From: Clostridia bacterium
GTDB lineage: Bacteria; Bacillota; Clostridia; Oscillospirales; Acutalibacteraceae
Assembly (NCBI GenBank): GCA_017410585.1
Contig: JAFQQM010000016.1
Coordinates: 30,402-94,401 of the forward strand
Reading direction: 5' to 3'
DNA: 64,000 bases
Made by a program: the position numbers and the translations under genes. The notes beneath the pieces were generated by a model that made no database searches, had not been told where the DNA came from, and saw only the letters and a program-made list of their open reading frames with translations. Shown here piece by piece: positions 9,598-19,222 of this stretch; the first letter of the stretch is position 1, and every line of letters begins with the position of its first letter.

Positions 9598-11511
9598 ATG
9601 CTTTCAAAACAACTTTGGCGTGTGTCGGGAAATTCGCTGGTGTGGCGGCCGGAAGGGGCCCACAGCGACGATATCGAAATGAGCGGTCTGTACGTCGACG
9701 TGATCGTCGATTATGGCGTGGACGAAGCTGGCGCTTTGCGCTTGCAACGCCACGCCTACTTTCCTACCCTTCGTACCATCCCAAACGACACCCACGCCAC
9801 CTATTCGGTCACCTTGCCGCAAGAGTCCGCACCGCGGTTGCTTTGTGACGGCTCGCCGGTGACCGAATATCCGCAGACCTTTACGTTAGACGGTCTGCTG
9901 ACCGTCTGCAGTCGGACGAATGCCGGTGTGCAGGTGACCCGTTGTTTGTTTCCCGCTTCGGCGGCCCGTTGTGCACTGGAGCAGGTGACCGTCACCGCCT
10001 CACAAACGGTGACACTGTCGGTATCGTTGCCAGCCGAAACGGTGGTCGATCGCCGCTTCGGCACCAAAGGCGTGTACGTAGCCAAGTTGCGTCATACCGC
10101 TCCGCCGTCGTTTACGTTGCAGGCGGGGGAGAGCCTGACCTATACGGTCGCGCTGTCCGCCGATCCCGCCAATTCGCCGGCACCATTGCCGGATGCCGAA
10201 ACGGAGCGGGAATCTCGCCTGCGGCGGATCGCCGCTTTGTGCGATCGCTCGCTGGTGCTGGATACCGGCATCCCCGAACTGGACGTGATGATCCGCTTTG
10301 CCAAACTACGGGCAGGGGAGAGCATCTTTGAAACGCTGTCCGGCAAATTTCACAGCCCCGGCGGCCGCGCTTACTACGCCGCCATCTGGTGTAACGACCA
10401 GATCGAATACGCCGGCCCGCATTTTGCCATGACCGGCGATCCCGTTGCTATTGAAGCGTCTTTAAACGCTTACCGCGCGTATATTCCGTTTATGTCGGAT
10501 GACTATCATCCGTTGCCTTGCTCCATCATTGCGGAAGGCTTGGATATCTGGAACGGCGCCGGTGACCGCGGCGATGCGGCTATGTATCTCTACGGTGCTT
10601 CGCTGTTCTGCCTATATCTGGGGGATCGCGCGGTAGCGGAAGAACTCTATCCCGCTATCCGGTGGTGCGCCGAATACTGCGACCGCCGCCGCTTGCCGGA
10701 GGGGGTCATCGGCTCGGATACCGATGAATTGGAAGGGCGTTTCCCCACCGACCGCATCGCCAATCTGTCCACTTCGGCGCTGTGCTACGGCGGTCTGCTG
10801 ACCGCCGCCAAACTGGCGGAGTCGTTGGAGGATCCCGCCACAGCCGCCCTTTATCGCCAACGCGCCGCCGCGCTGGAACAGGCGATCGAGACCTATTTCG
10901 GCGCAAACCTGCACGGGTTTGACACCTACCGTTATTCGCGGGGGATCGAGACGTTGCGTGCGTGGATCTGTCTGCCGCTTTGCGTCGGTATCACCACCCG
11001 CCTTCAAGGGACGATGAATGCGATGCTGTCACCGTATTTGTGGACCGAAGAGGGGATGCTCACTTGTGAGTTGTCGGAGGAAAACCGCAACGACACCATC
11101 TGGGATCGTTCGACGCTGTACGGCTTCAAATGTGCGTTTATGAACGGGCAGGGTGACCGCGTGATACAACCGCTGTTGCGCTATTGCCGTAAACGCCTGC
11201 TGTGCGACCGCGTCCCGTATGCGGTGGAGGCGTATCCGGAAGGCGGAAAACGCCATCTCTCCGGTGAAAGCGCCCTGCTTGTCCGTGTCATTACCGAGGG
11301 TCTGCTCGGCATCCGTCCGGTCGGTTTAAACGCCTTTTCCTTTGTGCCGCAACTGCCCGCCGGCCTGCCGCATATCCGCTTGTCTTATCTGTATATGGCG
11401 GGTCATTGCTGGGATATCTGCGTTGAGTCGGAAGGCTGGACGGTCACCGTCGACGGTAAGACGGTCGCTACCGGTAAGACCGATGGAGACCGCGTGACCG
11501 TTTCCGTATAA
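9598..11511 (+). CDS. Six-hairpin glycosidase-like protein (GH78/alpha-rhamnosidase-like clan)
   Basis: 637 residues from ATG 9598, chosen because GGGAGAG lies 7 bases upstream; an in-frame ATG at 9577 overlaps the previous stop but has no ribosome site. There is no signal peptide, so it is cytoplasmic. An N-terminal beta-sandwich (about 1-210) is followed by an (alpha/alpha)6 barrel (about 225-560) containing GGRAYYAAIWCNDQIEYAGP and EGLDIWNGAGDRGDAAMY, and a small C-terminal beta domain. This layout is seen in GH78-type and related six-hairpin glycosidases. It probably trims the oligosaccharide imported by the upstream permeases. The family number and catalytic residues are uncertain. Confidence 0.65.
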   Translation: MLSKQLWRVSGNSLVWRPEGAHSDDIEMSGLYVDVIVDYGVDEAGALRLQRHAYFPTLRTIPNDTHATYSVTLPQESAPRLLCDGSPVTEYPQTFTLDGLLTVCSRTNAGVQVTRCLFPASAARCALEQVTVTASQTVTLSVSLPAETVVDRRFGTKGVYVAKLRHTAPPSFTLQAGESLTYTVALSADPANSPAPLPDAETERESRLRRIAALCDRSLVLDTGIPELDVMIRFAKLRAGESIFETLSGKFHSPGGRAYYAAIWCNDQIEYAGPHFAMTGDPVAIEASLNAYRAYIPFMSDDYHPLPCSIIAEGLDIWNGAGDRGDAAMYLYGASLFCLYLGDRAVAEELYPAIRWCAEYCDRRRLPEGVIGSDTDELEGRFPTDRIANLSTSALCYGGLLTAAKLAESLEDPATAALYRQRAAALEQAIETYFGANLHGFDTYRYSRGIETLRAWICLPLCVGITTRLQGTMNAMLSPYLWTEEGMLTCELSEENRNDTIWDRSTLYGFKCAFMNGQGDRVIQPLLRYCRKRLLCDRVPYAVEAYPEGGKRHLSGESALLVRVITEGLLGIRPVGLNAFSFVPQLPAGLPHIRLSYLYMAGHCWDICVESEGWTVTVDGKTVATGKTDGDRVTVSV

Positions 11512-11547
11512 AATACAACATTTCTCAATGTTTGCAATTTGTTGCAT

Positions 11548-11598
11548 CCAACGGCTGGCTTTTCTGCAAAACGCGGAAAAACCAGCCGTTTTTTTATA
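11548..11598 (+). terminator. Rho-independent terminator of the transporter/hydrolase operon
   Basis: Inverted repeat AACGGCTGG ... CCAGCCGTT followed by seven T residues, about 40 bases past the stop of the six-hairpin glycosidase gene. Confidence 0.85.
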
Positions 11599-11820
11599 TA
11601 ACCCGTCTGTTTTTTTATACTTTACGGCAAAATTCAAAAAACAACAAATTCGGATATCGATGCATCATTTTAAAAAAACAGGCTACAAATGCGGAACATC
11701 ATACAACAAAATGCAATGGTCAAGAGAATGCTTATAATGGTAAAATTATAATGTATTATACGGTGGAATGGAAACGTGTTCCCTGTATGGCAATTTGTAA
11801 GAAAGAGAAGGGTGGTAATT
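11599..11820 (+). promoter_or_regulatory. AT-rich intergenic region with candidate promoter for the cohesin/peptide/giant-protein operon
   Basis: The gap from 11512 to 11820 is about 309 bases and holds no convincing gene. After the terminator it is strongly AT-rich. Two TATAAT boxes lie at 11733-11738 and 11747-11752, without a good -35 hexamer, so an activator may be needed. GAAGGGTGG at about 11807-11815 is the ribosome site of the next gene. Confidence 0.5.
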
Positions 11821-12909
11821 ATGAAGAAGTTGATAGCCGTTTTGCTGACACTGGCGTTGCTTGTCGGTGTGTCGATGCTGCCGGCTTCGGCCGCTGTAGC
11901 ACCGCAGGTGTACGTGGATGCACCCGCGCAGGCGCAACCCGGCGAGATCATCGCCGTGTCGCTGTATGTCAACAACGGCAATGAGGTCGTTGGTGGCGTG
12001 GAGGGCACGGTCACCTACGATTCGTCCATGCTGACCTACGTTGGCGTGACGTTGCGTGAGGACGTGGTCCTGATCGGCAACGTGGAGGACGTCACCGTCC
12101 GTCAGACGGAGGATGCCGTTCGTTTTGTCACCGTCTCCAACGTGACCGGCGGCAACCCTGCCGCGGATGCGTGGCTGACGCTCAATTTCCGTGTGGAAGC
12201 CGCTACCGGTTCAGCCGCGGCGGTCGCGGTCGAGGAGATGAAGGTCTCCGATTGGATGGGTGAGGGTTGCCTCGAACTGGGCGCCGGCTATTCGCAGCCG
12301 GAGGATGCCGGTATCGTGCGGATCATCACCGTCGGTACCGACGACCCGATCGACGTACTGGGGGCAACCATTCGCACCGATGGTGCGGGTATCCGCTATC
12401 AGGCAACCGTCGACTCCGCTTTCCATGATACGCTGACGCTCAAAGAGGCCGGCATCGTGATGCTGCCTACCGTCTTGCTGTATGAGGATCAGGACCTCAC
12501 CAAAGAGACGGTCGGCCGCCGTGGTGCCAAGCCGGCGATCGCGTATACGACCGATGCGGAAAAACTGTCCCGCATTGCCTCGGGTGAATCGCTGTTCGGT
12601 ACGCTGACCAACGGTGTCTCCGGCAACCGTGCCAACGTGCAGATCTCGGCGCGCTCCTATCTGACTTTCAGCGATGGCACCACCGTTTACTACAGCCATA
12701 ACGAAGGCAGTAATATCGTTGCCGGCGAGGCTGTCCGCTCGGTCGTTAAGGTGGCGCAGACCATCGCCAACAACGAGATCGCGGCGGCGAACGGTGCGCT
12801 GAATAACCACGGCCTCGGTACCATTCTGACGGCGGAAACGCTGACCGAGTCCGAGGTGCAGACGCTGATCGATTTCTGTTGCGATAACATCGCCTACCTG
12901 CAAAAGTAA
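11821..12909 (+). CDS. Secreted cohesin-like domain protein
   Basis: 362 residues from ATG 11821, selected because GAAGGGTGG precedes it and a clean signal peptide (MKKLIAVLLTLALLVGV, then ASAAVA) starts there. Residues ~26-165 have the cohesin beta-sandwich signature: a V.APAQAQPGEIIAVSLYV opening strand, GGVEGTVTYDSSMLTYVGV, and a late LTLNFRV strand. Residues ~175-362 are a second domain (VLGATIRTDGAGIRYQATVD to ISARSYLTF) of a type common in Clostridial secreted proteins. No LPXTG motif or C-terminal membrane helix is visible, so how it is retained at the cell is unclear. In cellulosomes cohesins bind calcium-loaded dockerins; the next large gene encodes one. The interaction is inferred, not shown. 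Confidence 0.7.
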   Translation: MKKLIAVLLTLALLVGVSMLPASAAVAPQVYVDAPAQAQPGEIIAVSLYVNNGNEVVGGVEGTVTYDSSMLTYVGVTLREDVVLIGNVEDVTVRQTEDAVRFVTVSNVTGGNPAADAWLTLNFRVEAATGSAAAVAVEEMKVSDWMGEGCLELGAGYSQPEDAGIVRIITVGTDDPIDVLGATIRTDGAGIRYQATVDSAFHDTLTLKEAGIVMLPTVLLYEDQDLTKETVGRRGAKPAIAYTTDAEKLSRIASGESLFGTLTNGVSGNRANVQISARSYLTFSDGTTVYYSHNEGSNIVAGEAVRSVVKVAQTIANNEIAAANGALNNHGLGTILTAETLTESEVQTLIDFCCDNIAYLQK

Positions 12910-12922
12910 GGAGGCATCGTCA

Positions 12923-13066
12923 ATGAGAAAGTACAATACGCCCGAGTTGGAACTGTTCCGGCTCACAGCCGCCATCTATACCGTTTCGGAAGAAGCGGAA
13001 TACGATGACAATTGGGACGACTACATGGAAGAGGATGCTAACGGCACCTCGGACGATGCCAAGTGA
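12923..13066 (+). CDS. Short acidic peptide with YxxPE motif (family shared with 31651-31785)
   Basis: 47 residues, ATG 12923 to TGA 13064, with AAGGAGG at 12908-12914. It starts 13 bases after the cohesin-like gene and ends 13 bases before the giant gene. The N-terminus is KYNTPELELFRLTAA and the second half is very acidic (EEAEYDDNWDDYMEED). It has no hydrophobic segment and no Cys. The pattern Y-x-[TS]-P-E-x-x-L-x-R-L-x-A followed by a D/E/W-rich tail recurs in the peptide at 31651-31785, which is also beside a giant secreted protein. Conservation of pattern, ribosome site and context supports a real gene. Its function is unknown; a post-translationally modified peptide, a chaperone-like tag or a regulator are all possible. 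Confidence 0.8.
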   Translation: MRKYNTPELELFRLTAAIYTVSEEAEYDDNWDDYMEEDANGTSDDAK

Positions 13067-13079
13067 AGGAGTGAATGAT

Positions 13080-16000
13080 ATGAAAAAGCATATAAAGATC
13101 GCGCTTTCGCTGATACTGACGCTGGCAATGCTGATCTCGCTGGTTTCGGTCGTGTCGTTGCCGACCGCCGCCGCCAATGAGGTCACCATCCCCACCGCTA
13201 ACGAAGGCGGCTCGGTCACCACTTCGGTCGATTTTTCCGGTCTCACCGCGTCCGGCGCGAACGTGCAGGCGGATGAAACGGTCGATGCGGTTACCGGCAT
13301 TTACGATTCCTTTAACGTCGAACTGCAAAGCCACGACTGGGGTACCGTGCTGACCAGCCCTGGTGCCCAGTGGGGTTACGTGACCATTGCGGTCAGCGCA
13401 CCGGCCGGTGAGGTCATCTCGTCCATCACCGACGTGCAGGTCGACTACATCTGCAACGATTCCTCCTCCAGCTCGATCATCTTCGAGTTCTCGGTGGACG
13501 GTGTCAACTATACGGCGATCGGCTCTGCTTCCTCGCAGGACGGCGCCGGCTACGTCAAGCGCAATTTCTCGCTGGCCAATCTCGGCATCAGCGAATATCC
13601 GGTAGGTAACACGGGTGAAGCGGCCCGCGTGACCACCGTGTATATCCGCGCCAAGGTCAACCGTAACGGCGGTCCGTGGGCGGCTTCCATCTATGCGATG
13701 GGCGTTTCGGTCGCCACCCGTCCGGTCGATTTCACCACGCTGGAATCGATGGTGGACTTCACCACCTTGACCGCGACCAACTACTCGGGCGATACCTTTG
13801 ATGATGCGACCATCAAGGACGCCGGCGCACAAGACGTGTACAAACTGCAGTTGCACAACGGCCCTGTTCACAACCGAACGGTGGCGATGGGCTACGGCGG
13901 CAACAATCAGGCGCAGATCACCCTGCGCATTGCGGCGCCGGAAGGTATGATCATCGACCGCGTGGACGTCAACGTGGCTTATTGGCTCAACGATACCAAC
14001 GGTTATATCGATATCCAGTACAGTGTCGACGGTAGCAACTGGGCGTCTCTTACCAAGTTGAGTGCGGACACGTCGCAGAGTGCGGTGGCGGTGTACAGCA
14101 ATAATAACATCGACATGGCGGCTCTGGGTCTTTCCGAACTGTACCTCAAGGTGATGCCCTACCGCGTCGGCGGTCCCATGACCGGCTCGCTGGAAACCGT
14201 TTCGCTGAAGGGTACGGCCGTCCACAATACCGACGTGGATGCTTCGTTGCTGGATTTCAACAAGATGTCCGGTGCGGATAACGCGTCCACCGACTCTGCC
14301 ACCATTCTGGCGGATACCGATGCGGTTTCGGTCAACAACCTCCGCCTCGGCGGTTACTACGGCACCTGCGCCAGTCCGAGCGGCTATTCGGGTGAAGGCA
14401 GTTTCGTGCAGAAGTTTGACTTAAACGGCAAACTCTATCCCAATCTGACTTATTATCTGGAATACTGGTTCGACGGTACGGTTGCGGAGGGCAACGTATC
14501 CACGATGTACGTGGATATCTCCACCGACAATGCCAACTGGACCACCATCTACACCCCCACGGCGAAGACCGATCGGTTGCAGAGCGTGAGTTTCTCGCTG
14601 TCCGCCTACAACTCGGCTTCGACGGTGTATATCCGCGTCCGTATGCTCAACTACGGCGGCTACCACGTAGCGGCGGTCGCTCGTTCGCACGTCTACGGTA
14701 GCGGTCTGATCATCGCGCCCGATCTGGAGAACACGGTCGACTTCACCACCGGCCCGTCTTACGGTGCTAACGACGTGGACAACTCGACCAAACTGATGGC
14801 CGATCACGCCAATATCCATACTGCCGCCGGTCTGACCACCGACTCGGTCAACGGCAACGTTTCCGCTACCGCCAAGGGCGGTTATACCGGCCTGAATTGC
14901 TACTACGTGCAGAAACTGGCCACCGGCAACGAGGATAAGGTCTTTGCCGCCGATCCGATCTTGGAACTGCAATACGGTATGGAAAACGGTATGATCACCG
15001 TGCAGGTCTCGGTGGATGGGGGCAAGGCCTACCTGCAGGTCGCGCAGTTGACCGCGGCCACCGCCAAGACCACCACCGAGATCCCGCTGACCGGTTATGC
15101 CGGCTATTCCGAGATCTACGTGAAGATCATCATCACGCGTTATGCTGGTCCCTCCGGTGCGTACGTGCTGTCTTCGACGCTGAGTGCCGACGTGGAGGAG
15201 AAGGTGGCCTTCCCGTTTAGCCACACCATCGATTTCACCCAGATCACCACCGCAACGGAAGATCGCGCCACAGCGGCTCAGTTGATGATGGAGCAGGGTG
15301 CTTACGCGGTGGATAACCTCATTACTTGGTCTAACTACCGTATGATTGCCGCTTCGCAGGGAAATGGCGGTGCCGGTTACTACATCCACCGTTACGATGC
15401 CGGTGACGGTTTCGTGTTCGAGACCGATCCGGTGTTTACGCTGGATTACCGTTTGGCGGCGTCCACCCCGCAGGGCTATATTAAGGTAGAGGCCTCTTTT
15501 GACGGCGATCCGTACGTGTTGCTTACCACCTTGACCGAGGCGACCAGCAACGATGCCTACGACGGCAAGTACAAGACGGTCGAAATTCCGCTGACCGGTG
15601 CGACCAACTATCAGGTCGTTGATATCAAGGTGACGATGGAGCATTGGGGCGCGCCCTCCTGCGCGGCTGTGGAGAAATCCACCGTGGCCGGTGCGGCCAA
15701 GCGTTACACGGCCGGTAGTTTCCAGTCGGAACTTGATTTCTCGGCAATGAACCGCGATGAGACCGCCTCTTCGGCTGTCAGCACCATCCTCTCCGAGGGT
15801 GCGTTTGATGCCTCCAATGTCTACCTCGGCGGTAACAACGGCATCGTTGCCACGCCGGGCGGTAACATGGGCGAGGGTTACGTGACCCTCAAACTCGCCG
15901 CGGCGACCAACGCAGGACTCAGCGACGTGGCTCTGTCGATGGATTACTGGGCGTATAAGCAGGCCGCTACCGCCGGCACCATCAAGGTGTACGTCTCGCT

Positions 16001-19000
16001 GGATAACAACACCTATACCGAGGTCTGGTCGACCACCGGCAGTGCGTCTGCCTCGTCGGTCCAGTCTCTGAATCTGCCGCTGGAAAGTGTCAGCGGTGCG
16101 TCGGCGGCATACGTTAAGATCACGATGCAGCATTACGGCACCTACGAGGAAGCCGCGCTTTCCAAGGTGGCGTTGACCGCCCAGTCCACCCTGCTCAAGG
16201 GTGACCTCAACAAGGACGACTTCCTGTCCCAGTTGGATAGCGATTGGATGCGTAACGTCCTGCTCGGCGCGAAGGGCGTAAGCGTGGTCAAGCAGGACGT
16301 CAACAGCGATACCTCCGTTGACGTGGCCGACCTCGTTTGGTTGCTCCGCAATATGAACAACAAGGAAGAATCCGAGCCGAAATATATGCTCAACTTCGGC
16401 AATCCGGTGTTGAACGAAACCACCTCTTCGCCGGCTTCTACCAGTGGCAGTGTCTACACCTCCACCATCTCCGGTGACGGTGCCGGCGACTACGCTGACG
16501 AAACCTACGGCTTTATCGTTTTGGACGGCCAGAATGCGTCGATGGAATTCACGATGAACGTCCCCACCGGCGGCAAGGTGCTGTTGGACCTCGAAGAGAT
16601 CCATATGCGTACCGATTCGTCCTTCTCCTATCGTGTTTACGTCAATAACGCGCTGATCTATACCCGTTCCTACGACCCGAACTCCACCGGCCCGAACCAC
16701 TGCTTCTTCGACGTGCTGGCTTCGGCGTTGACCGGTGATACGATCACCGTCCGCATTGTCAACACTTCCGCGCAGGGTGTCCGCTTCCGCCGCGTTTGGG
16801 CGTTGCCGGACGTTGACCTGCTGTCGCAGGCGCAAAACGTGCTGACCCCGATGAAGGTGGCCATGATGGTCACCGACGTCCCGACCGGAGCGGATATCAG
16901 TTCCATTTCGTCCTACGTCGAGGCCTACCGCCGCGACGGTATCTACGATATCGCGCTGTGCTGGGAGATCCAGTATATGCAGTGGGGCGATGAAGGCACC
17001 AGAGGCCAGATCGACCGTCTGTTTGAGATCGCCCAACAACTGGATACCCCGCTGTATCTCGGTCTGAACTCGTGGTGGGGCGGTTCTCCGCGTGACGGTT
17101 TGGACGGTAACGGCGGTTCGTGGGCTGACCTGCAGTATTCGCAGGTGACCTACGACGGCTCGTATGCGCTGACCACCCCCAACGATTACAGCAACACCAC
17201 TTGGTATACGATGAACAACGATGCGTACAATGCCAACCGCATTGCGCGCATCAAGGAGACCATCGCTTACATTCAGCGTCGCTCGGCGGAACTGGCAATC
17301 GAAAACGTCGATATGCCGGCGATCCACCTCTACACCGAAAACGAGCCGTACTATTGGCCGCTCAACTGGGAGACGGGTACGGATACCGGCGAATACGGCG
17401 ACTTCAATCCGGCGACCGTAGCGGATGCGGCGGCTGACGGCGTTACCTTGAATCCGGCCGACGGTCTGTCGGAGGCCGAGTGGAACTGGCTGTATGAAAA
17501 CCTGCACACCTATATGGCGGAACTCGGCAACGCCTATCTGGAAGGTGCCGGCACCAACTACATCACCATCCAGAACGGCACCGTGTCCTACCCGACCGAA
17601 CTGCTCACCGAGAATTCCTACACCCATTCGATGTTGCAGGCGAGTATGTATTCGTACGGCAACGGCAGTAACTGGTACACCGACCGCCGTGCTTGGGAGA
17701 ATCACATTCTCGATACCATCCACTTCGGCGGCGAGTTCAACCGCTTGCTGGATGCGACCAACGACGGTAAGTCCGGCGACGGCGACCTGCGCGCACTGGA
17801 TTACATCATCGCCTACGGTTCGCACGCCAACATCAACTGCGAAGCGGTCGGTATGAACGACAATATGGCGATCCTGCCGCAGTATTACGCTCACGGTCTG
17901 GACGGTATGGCCATCTACAACTTCTTCAACGTGAACGTTCAAGACGGCTACACCTGTGCGGAATACGATCATAGCCAGATCGTCAATTACGCCGGTACGG
18001 CCGACAACACCTCGTCCTACCGCGGCGATTACACCAACCGCCAGTTGCGTGCCCGCTATCAGATGATCGCGGCCCGCGCGGATGCGGAGCGTCTGTTCGC
18101 CCGTTACACCAATACGGATGACCAGACCTATGCCCGTGCGATGGCGCTGTACAACGAAGCCCGCTACGGCGAGGCGATCAAGGTGCTGTCTGCCGGTCTC
18201 GCCAAGACCTCTGCGACCCCCGACTTTATGGTCAGCGGCTACGGTCAACTTGGCGAATACCCGCTGTACGTCAGCAACACCGACGGCAACGCGGCCATCC
18301 GCCTGCTGGAGGTCACCGATACCACCGTCAAGTTCGAGTTCCTTGATTCGGCGGCCACCGCCTTTGATCTGACCATCGACGGCGCCGAGGGCAACTATTC
18401 GATGACCGGTGTGGATAACGTGTTCACCATCACCAAGAACGCCGGCGGCGACCATACCGCTTCGAACGGAAACGTCACCTTCCGAGTCGACTACTATCAT
18501 CCGCTCAAGCGTGCCCGTACGGTCACCGGTATGGTTCGTACGTATGGCGACACCTACCTGTCGGTGTATAACGAGGATGCCGAATTCGGACCCTCGCACT
18601 TCTACACCTTCGGCTTTGCCGGCTATGACATCAACAACGGCGGTTGCACCGTCACCCGTGATGTGTTTGCTGCCGGTACTACCACCTCGGTGGCGCTGAA
18701 TAGCCTGCAGGTGGGCGATTACGTCACCCTGACCCTCAACGAGAATGGGGAGATCACCAATGTGGCGGCACAGTATTATACGGTTTCCGGCACAGCCAGC
18801 GTCACGGCGGCGACGATCAACCTGAACACCATCTCCAACCCGACCGTCAGCATTGCCGGTTATAACGTTATCATCGGCGGTGAGACCGATCTGATCTATC
18901 GTCGCTCCTCCAGTATGATCTATACCGGACGTCTGCGCGATCAGAGTGGTGTGACTTCTGCCTCCACTATTTATCTTGGCAATACAAGCGGTATATGGAC

Positions 19001-19097
19001 CCGTCGCGCTCTTAACGGCACTTCCGTTACGGCGACCCTTTCGGTGTACCATTATATTCGATATGGTACCTTCCGTGCGTTGTCCATTACCAACTAA
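13080..19097 (+). CDS. Giant secreted dockerin protein with six beta-sandwich repeats and a clan GH-A-like barrel
   Basis: 2005 residues from ATG 13080, with GAAGGAG upstream and a signal peptide of about 32 residues ending in TAAA. Residues ~48-1035 hold six related ~165-residue modules, each opening with a [VLI]DF motif and ending in strands such as VYIRVRM and YVKITM. Residues ~1040-1092 form a type I dockerin: two calcium loops, DLNKDDFLSQLD and DVNSDTSVDVAD, each with Asp/Asn at loop positions 1, 3, 5 and 12. A further beta-sandwich follows. Residues ~1255-1700 look like a (beta/alpha)8 domain with TENEPYYW, where Glu1422 fits the clan GH-A acid/base; I could not place a nucleophile. The C-terminus is beta-rich. 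It is probably an extracellular glycan-active enzyme tethered through its dockerin; the enzyme family is unrecognised. Confidence 0.75.
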   Translation: MKKHIKIALSLILTLAMLISLVSVVSLPTAAANEVTIPTANEGGSVTTSVDFSGLTASGANVQADETVDAVTGIYDSFNVELQSHDWGTVLTSPGAQWGYVTIAVSAPAGEVISSITDVQVDYICNDSSSSSIIFEFSVDGVNYTAIGSASSQDGAGYVKRNFSLANLGISEYPVGNTGEAARVTTVYIRAKVNRNGGPWAASIYAMGVSVATRPVDFTTLESMVDFTTLTATNYSGDTFDDATIKDAGAQDVYKLQLHNGPVHNRTVAMGYGGNNQAQITLRIAAPEGMIIDRVDVNVAYWLNDTNGYIDIQYSVDGSNWASLTKLSADTSQSAVAVYSNNNIDMAALGLSELYLKVMPYRVGGPMTGSLETVSLKGTAVHNTDVDASLLDFNKMSGADNASTDSATILADTDAVSVNNLRLGGYYGTCASPSGYSGEGSFVQKFDLNGKLYPNLTYYLEYWFDGTVAEGNVSTMYVDISTDNANWTTIYTPTAKTDRLQSVSFSLSAYNSASTVYIRVRMLNYGGYHVAAVARSHVYGSGLIIAPDLENTVDFTTGPSYGANDVDNSTKLMADHANIHTAAGLTTDSVNGNVSATAKGGYTGLNCYYVQKLATGNEDKVFAADPILELQYGMENGMITVQVSVDGGKAYLQVAQLTAATAKTTTEIPLTGYAGYSEIYVKIIITRYAGPSGAYVLSSTLSADVEEKVAFPFSHTIDFTQITTATEDRATAAQLMMEQGAYAVDNLITWSNYRMIAASQGNGGAGYYIHRYDAGDGFVFETDPVFTLDYRLAASTPQGYIKVEASFDGDPYVLLTTLTEATSNDAYDGKYKTVEIPLTGATNYQVVDIKVTMEHWGAPSCAAVEKSTVAGAAKRYTAGSFQSELDFSAMNRDETASSAVSTILSEGAFDASNVYLGGNNGIVATPGGNMGEGYVTLKLAAATNAGLSDVALSMDYWAYKQAATAGTIKVYVSLDNNTYTEVWSTTGSASASSVQSLNLPLESVSGASAAYVKITMQHYGTYEEAALSKVALTAQSTLLKGDLNKDDFLSQLDSDWMRNVLLGAKGVSVVKQDVNSDTSVDVADLVWLLRNMNNKEESEPKYMLNFGNPVLNETTSSPASTSGSVYTSTISGDGAGDYADETYGFIVLDGQNASMEFTMNVPTGGKVLLDLEEIHMRTDSSFSYRVYVNNALIYTRSYDPNSTGPNHCFFDVLASALTGDTITVRIVNTSAQGVRFRRVWALPDVDLLSQAQNVLTPMKVAMMVTDVPTGADISSISSYVEAYRRDGIYDIALCWEIQYMQWGDEGTRGQIDRLFEIAQQLDTPLYLGLNSWWGGSPRDGLDGNGGSWADLQYSQVTYDGSYALTTPNDYSNTTWYTMNNDAYNANRIARIKETIAYIQRRSAELAIENVDMPAIHLYTENEPYYWPLNWETGTDTGEYGDFNPATVADAAADGVTLNPADGLSEAEWNWLYENLHTYMAELGNAYLEGAGTNYITIQNGTVSYPTELLTENSYTHSMLQASMYSYGNGSNWYTDRRAWENHILDTIHFGGEFNRLLDATNDGKSGDGDLRALDYIIAYGSHANINCEAVGMNDNMAILPQYYAHGLDGMAIYNFFNVNVQDGYTCAEYDHSQIVNYAGTADNTSSYRGDYTNRQLRARYQMIAARADAERLFARYTNTDDQTYARAMALYNEARYGEAIKVLSAGLAKTSATPDFMVSGYGQLGEYPLYVSNTDGNAAIRLLEVTDTTVKFEFLDSAATAFDLTIDGAEGNYSMTGVDNVFTITKNAGGDHTASNGNVTFRVDYYHPLKRARTVTGMVRTYGDTYLSVYNEDAEFGPSHFYTFGFAGYDINNGGCTVTRDVFAAGTTTSVALNSLQVGDYVTLTLNENGEITNVAAQYYTVSGTASVTAATINLNTISNPTVSIAGYNVIIGGETDLIYRRSSSMIYTGRLRDQSGVTSASTIYLGNTSGIWTRRALNGTSVTATLSVYHYIRYGTFRALSITN

Positions 19098-19136
19098 AAA
19101 CGCTTGACTGATGTGAGAGTCTGTCACGCATAAAGA

Positions 19137-19173
19137 AAACGGCTGTTTGCCCGCAAGGGCAAACAGCCGTTTT
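19137..19173 (+). terminator. Terminator of the giant dockerin gene
   Basis: Near-perfect stem GGCTGTTTGCCC / GGGCAAACAGCC with a 4-base GCAA loop and a T5 tail on the + strand; A-rich on the other side, so it may also work in reverse. Confidence 0.85.
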
Positions 19174-19182
19174 TCTGTTTAC

Positions 19183-19221
19183 GCAAAAGGACAGAAAGCG
19201 ATTCGCTCTCTGTCCTTTTGC
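19183..19221 (-). terminator. Terminator of glnN
   Basis: Inverted repeat GCAAAAGGACAG / CTGTCCTTTTGC directly after the glnN stop, with T-rich ends in both directions. It sits back to back with the terminator of the convergent giant gene. Confidence 0.75.
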
Positions 19222-19222
19222 T

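Noticed and set aside
11532..11984. Possible gene in the gap before the cohesin-like gene
   Set aside because: It runs through the terminator and into the signal peptide of the next gene in a different frame; no ribosome site and low-complexity sequence.
14421..19127. 1568-codon open frame antisense to the giant dockerin gene
   Set aside because: It is a mirror of GC-rich third positions: composition is dominated by His, Arg, Gly and Val, with no ribosome site, no signal peptide and no domain pattern, while the + strand shows signal peptide, dockerin and repeats.
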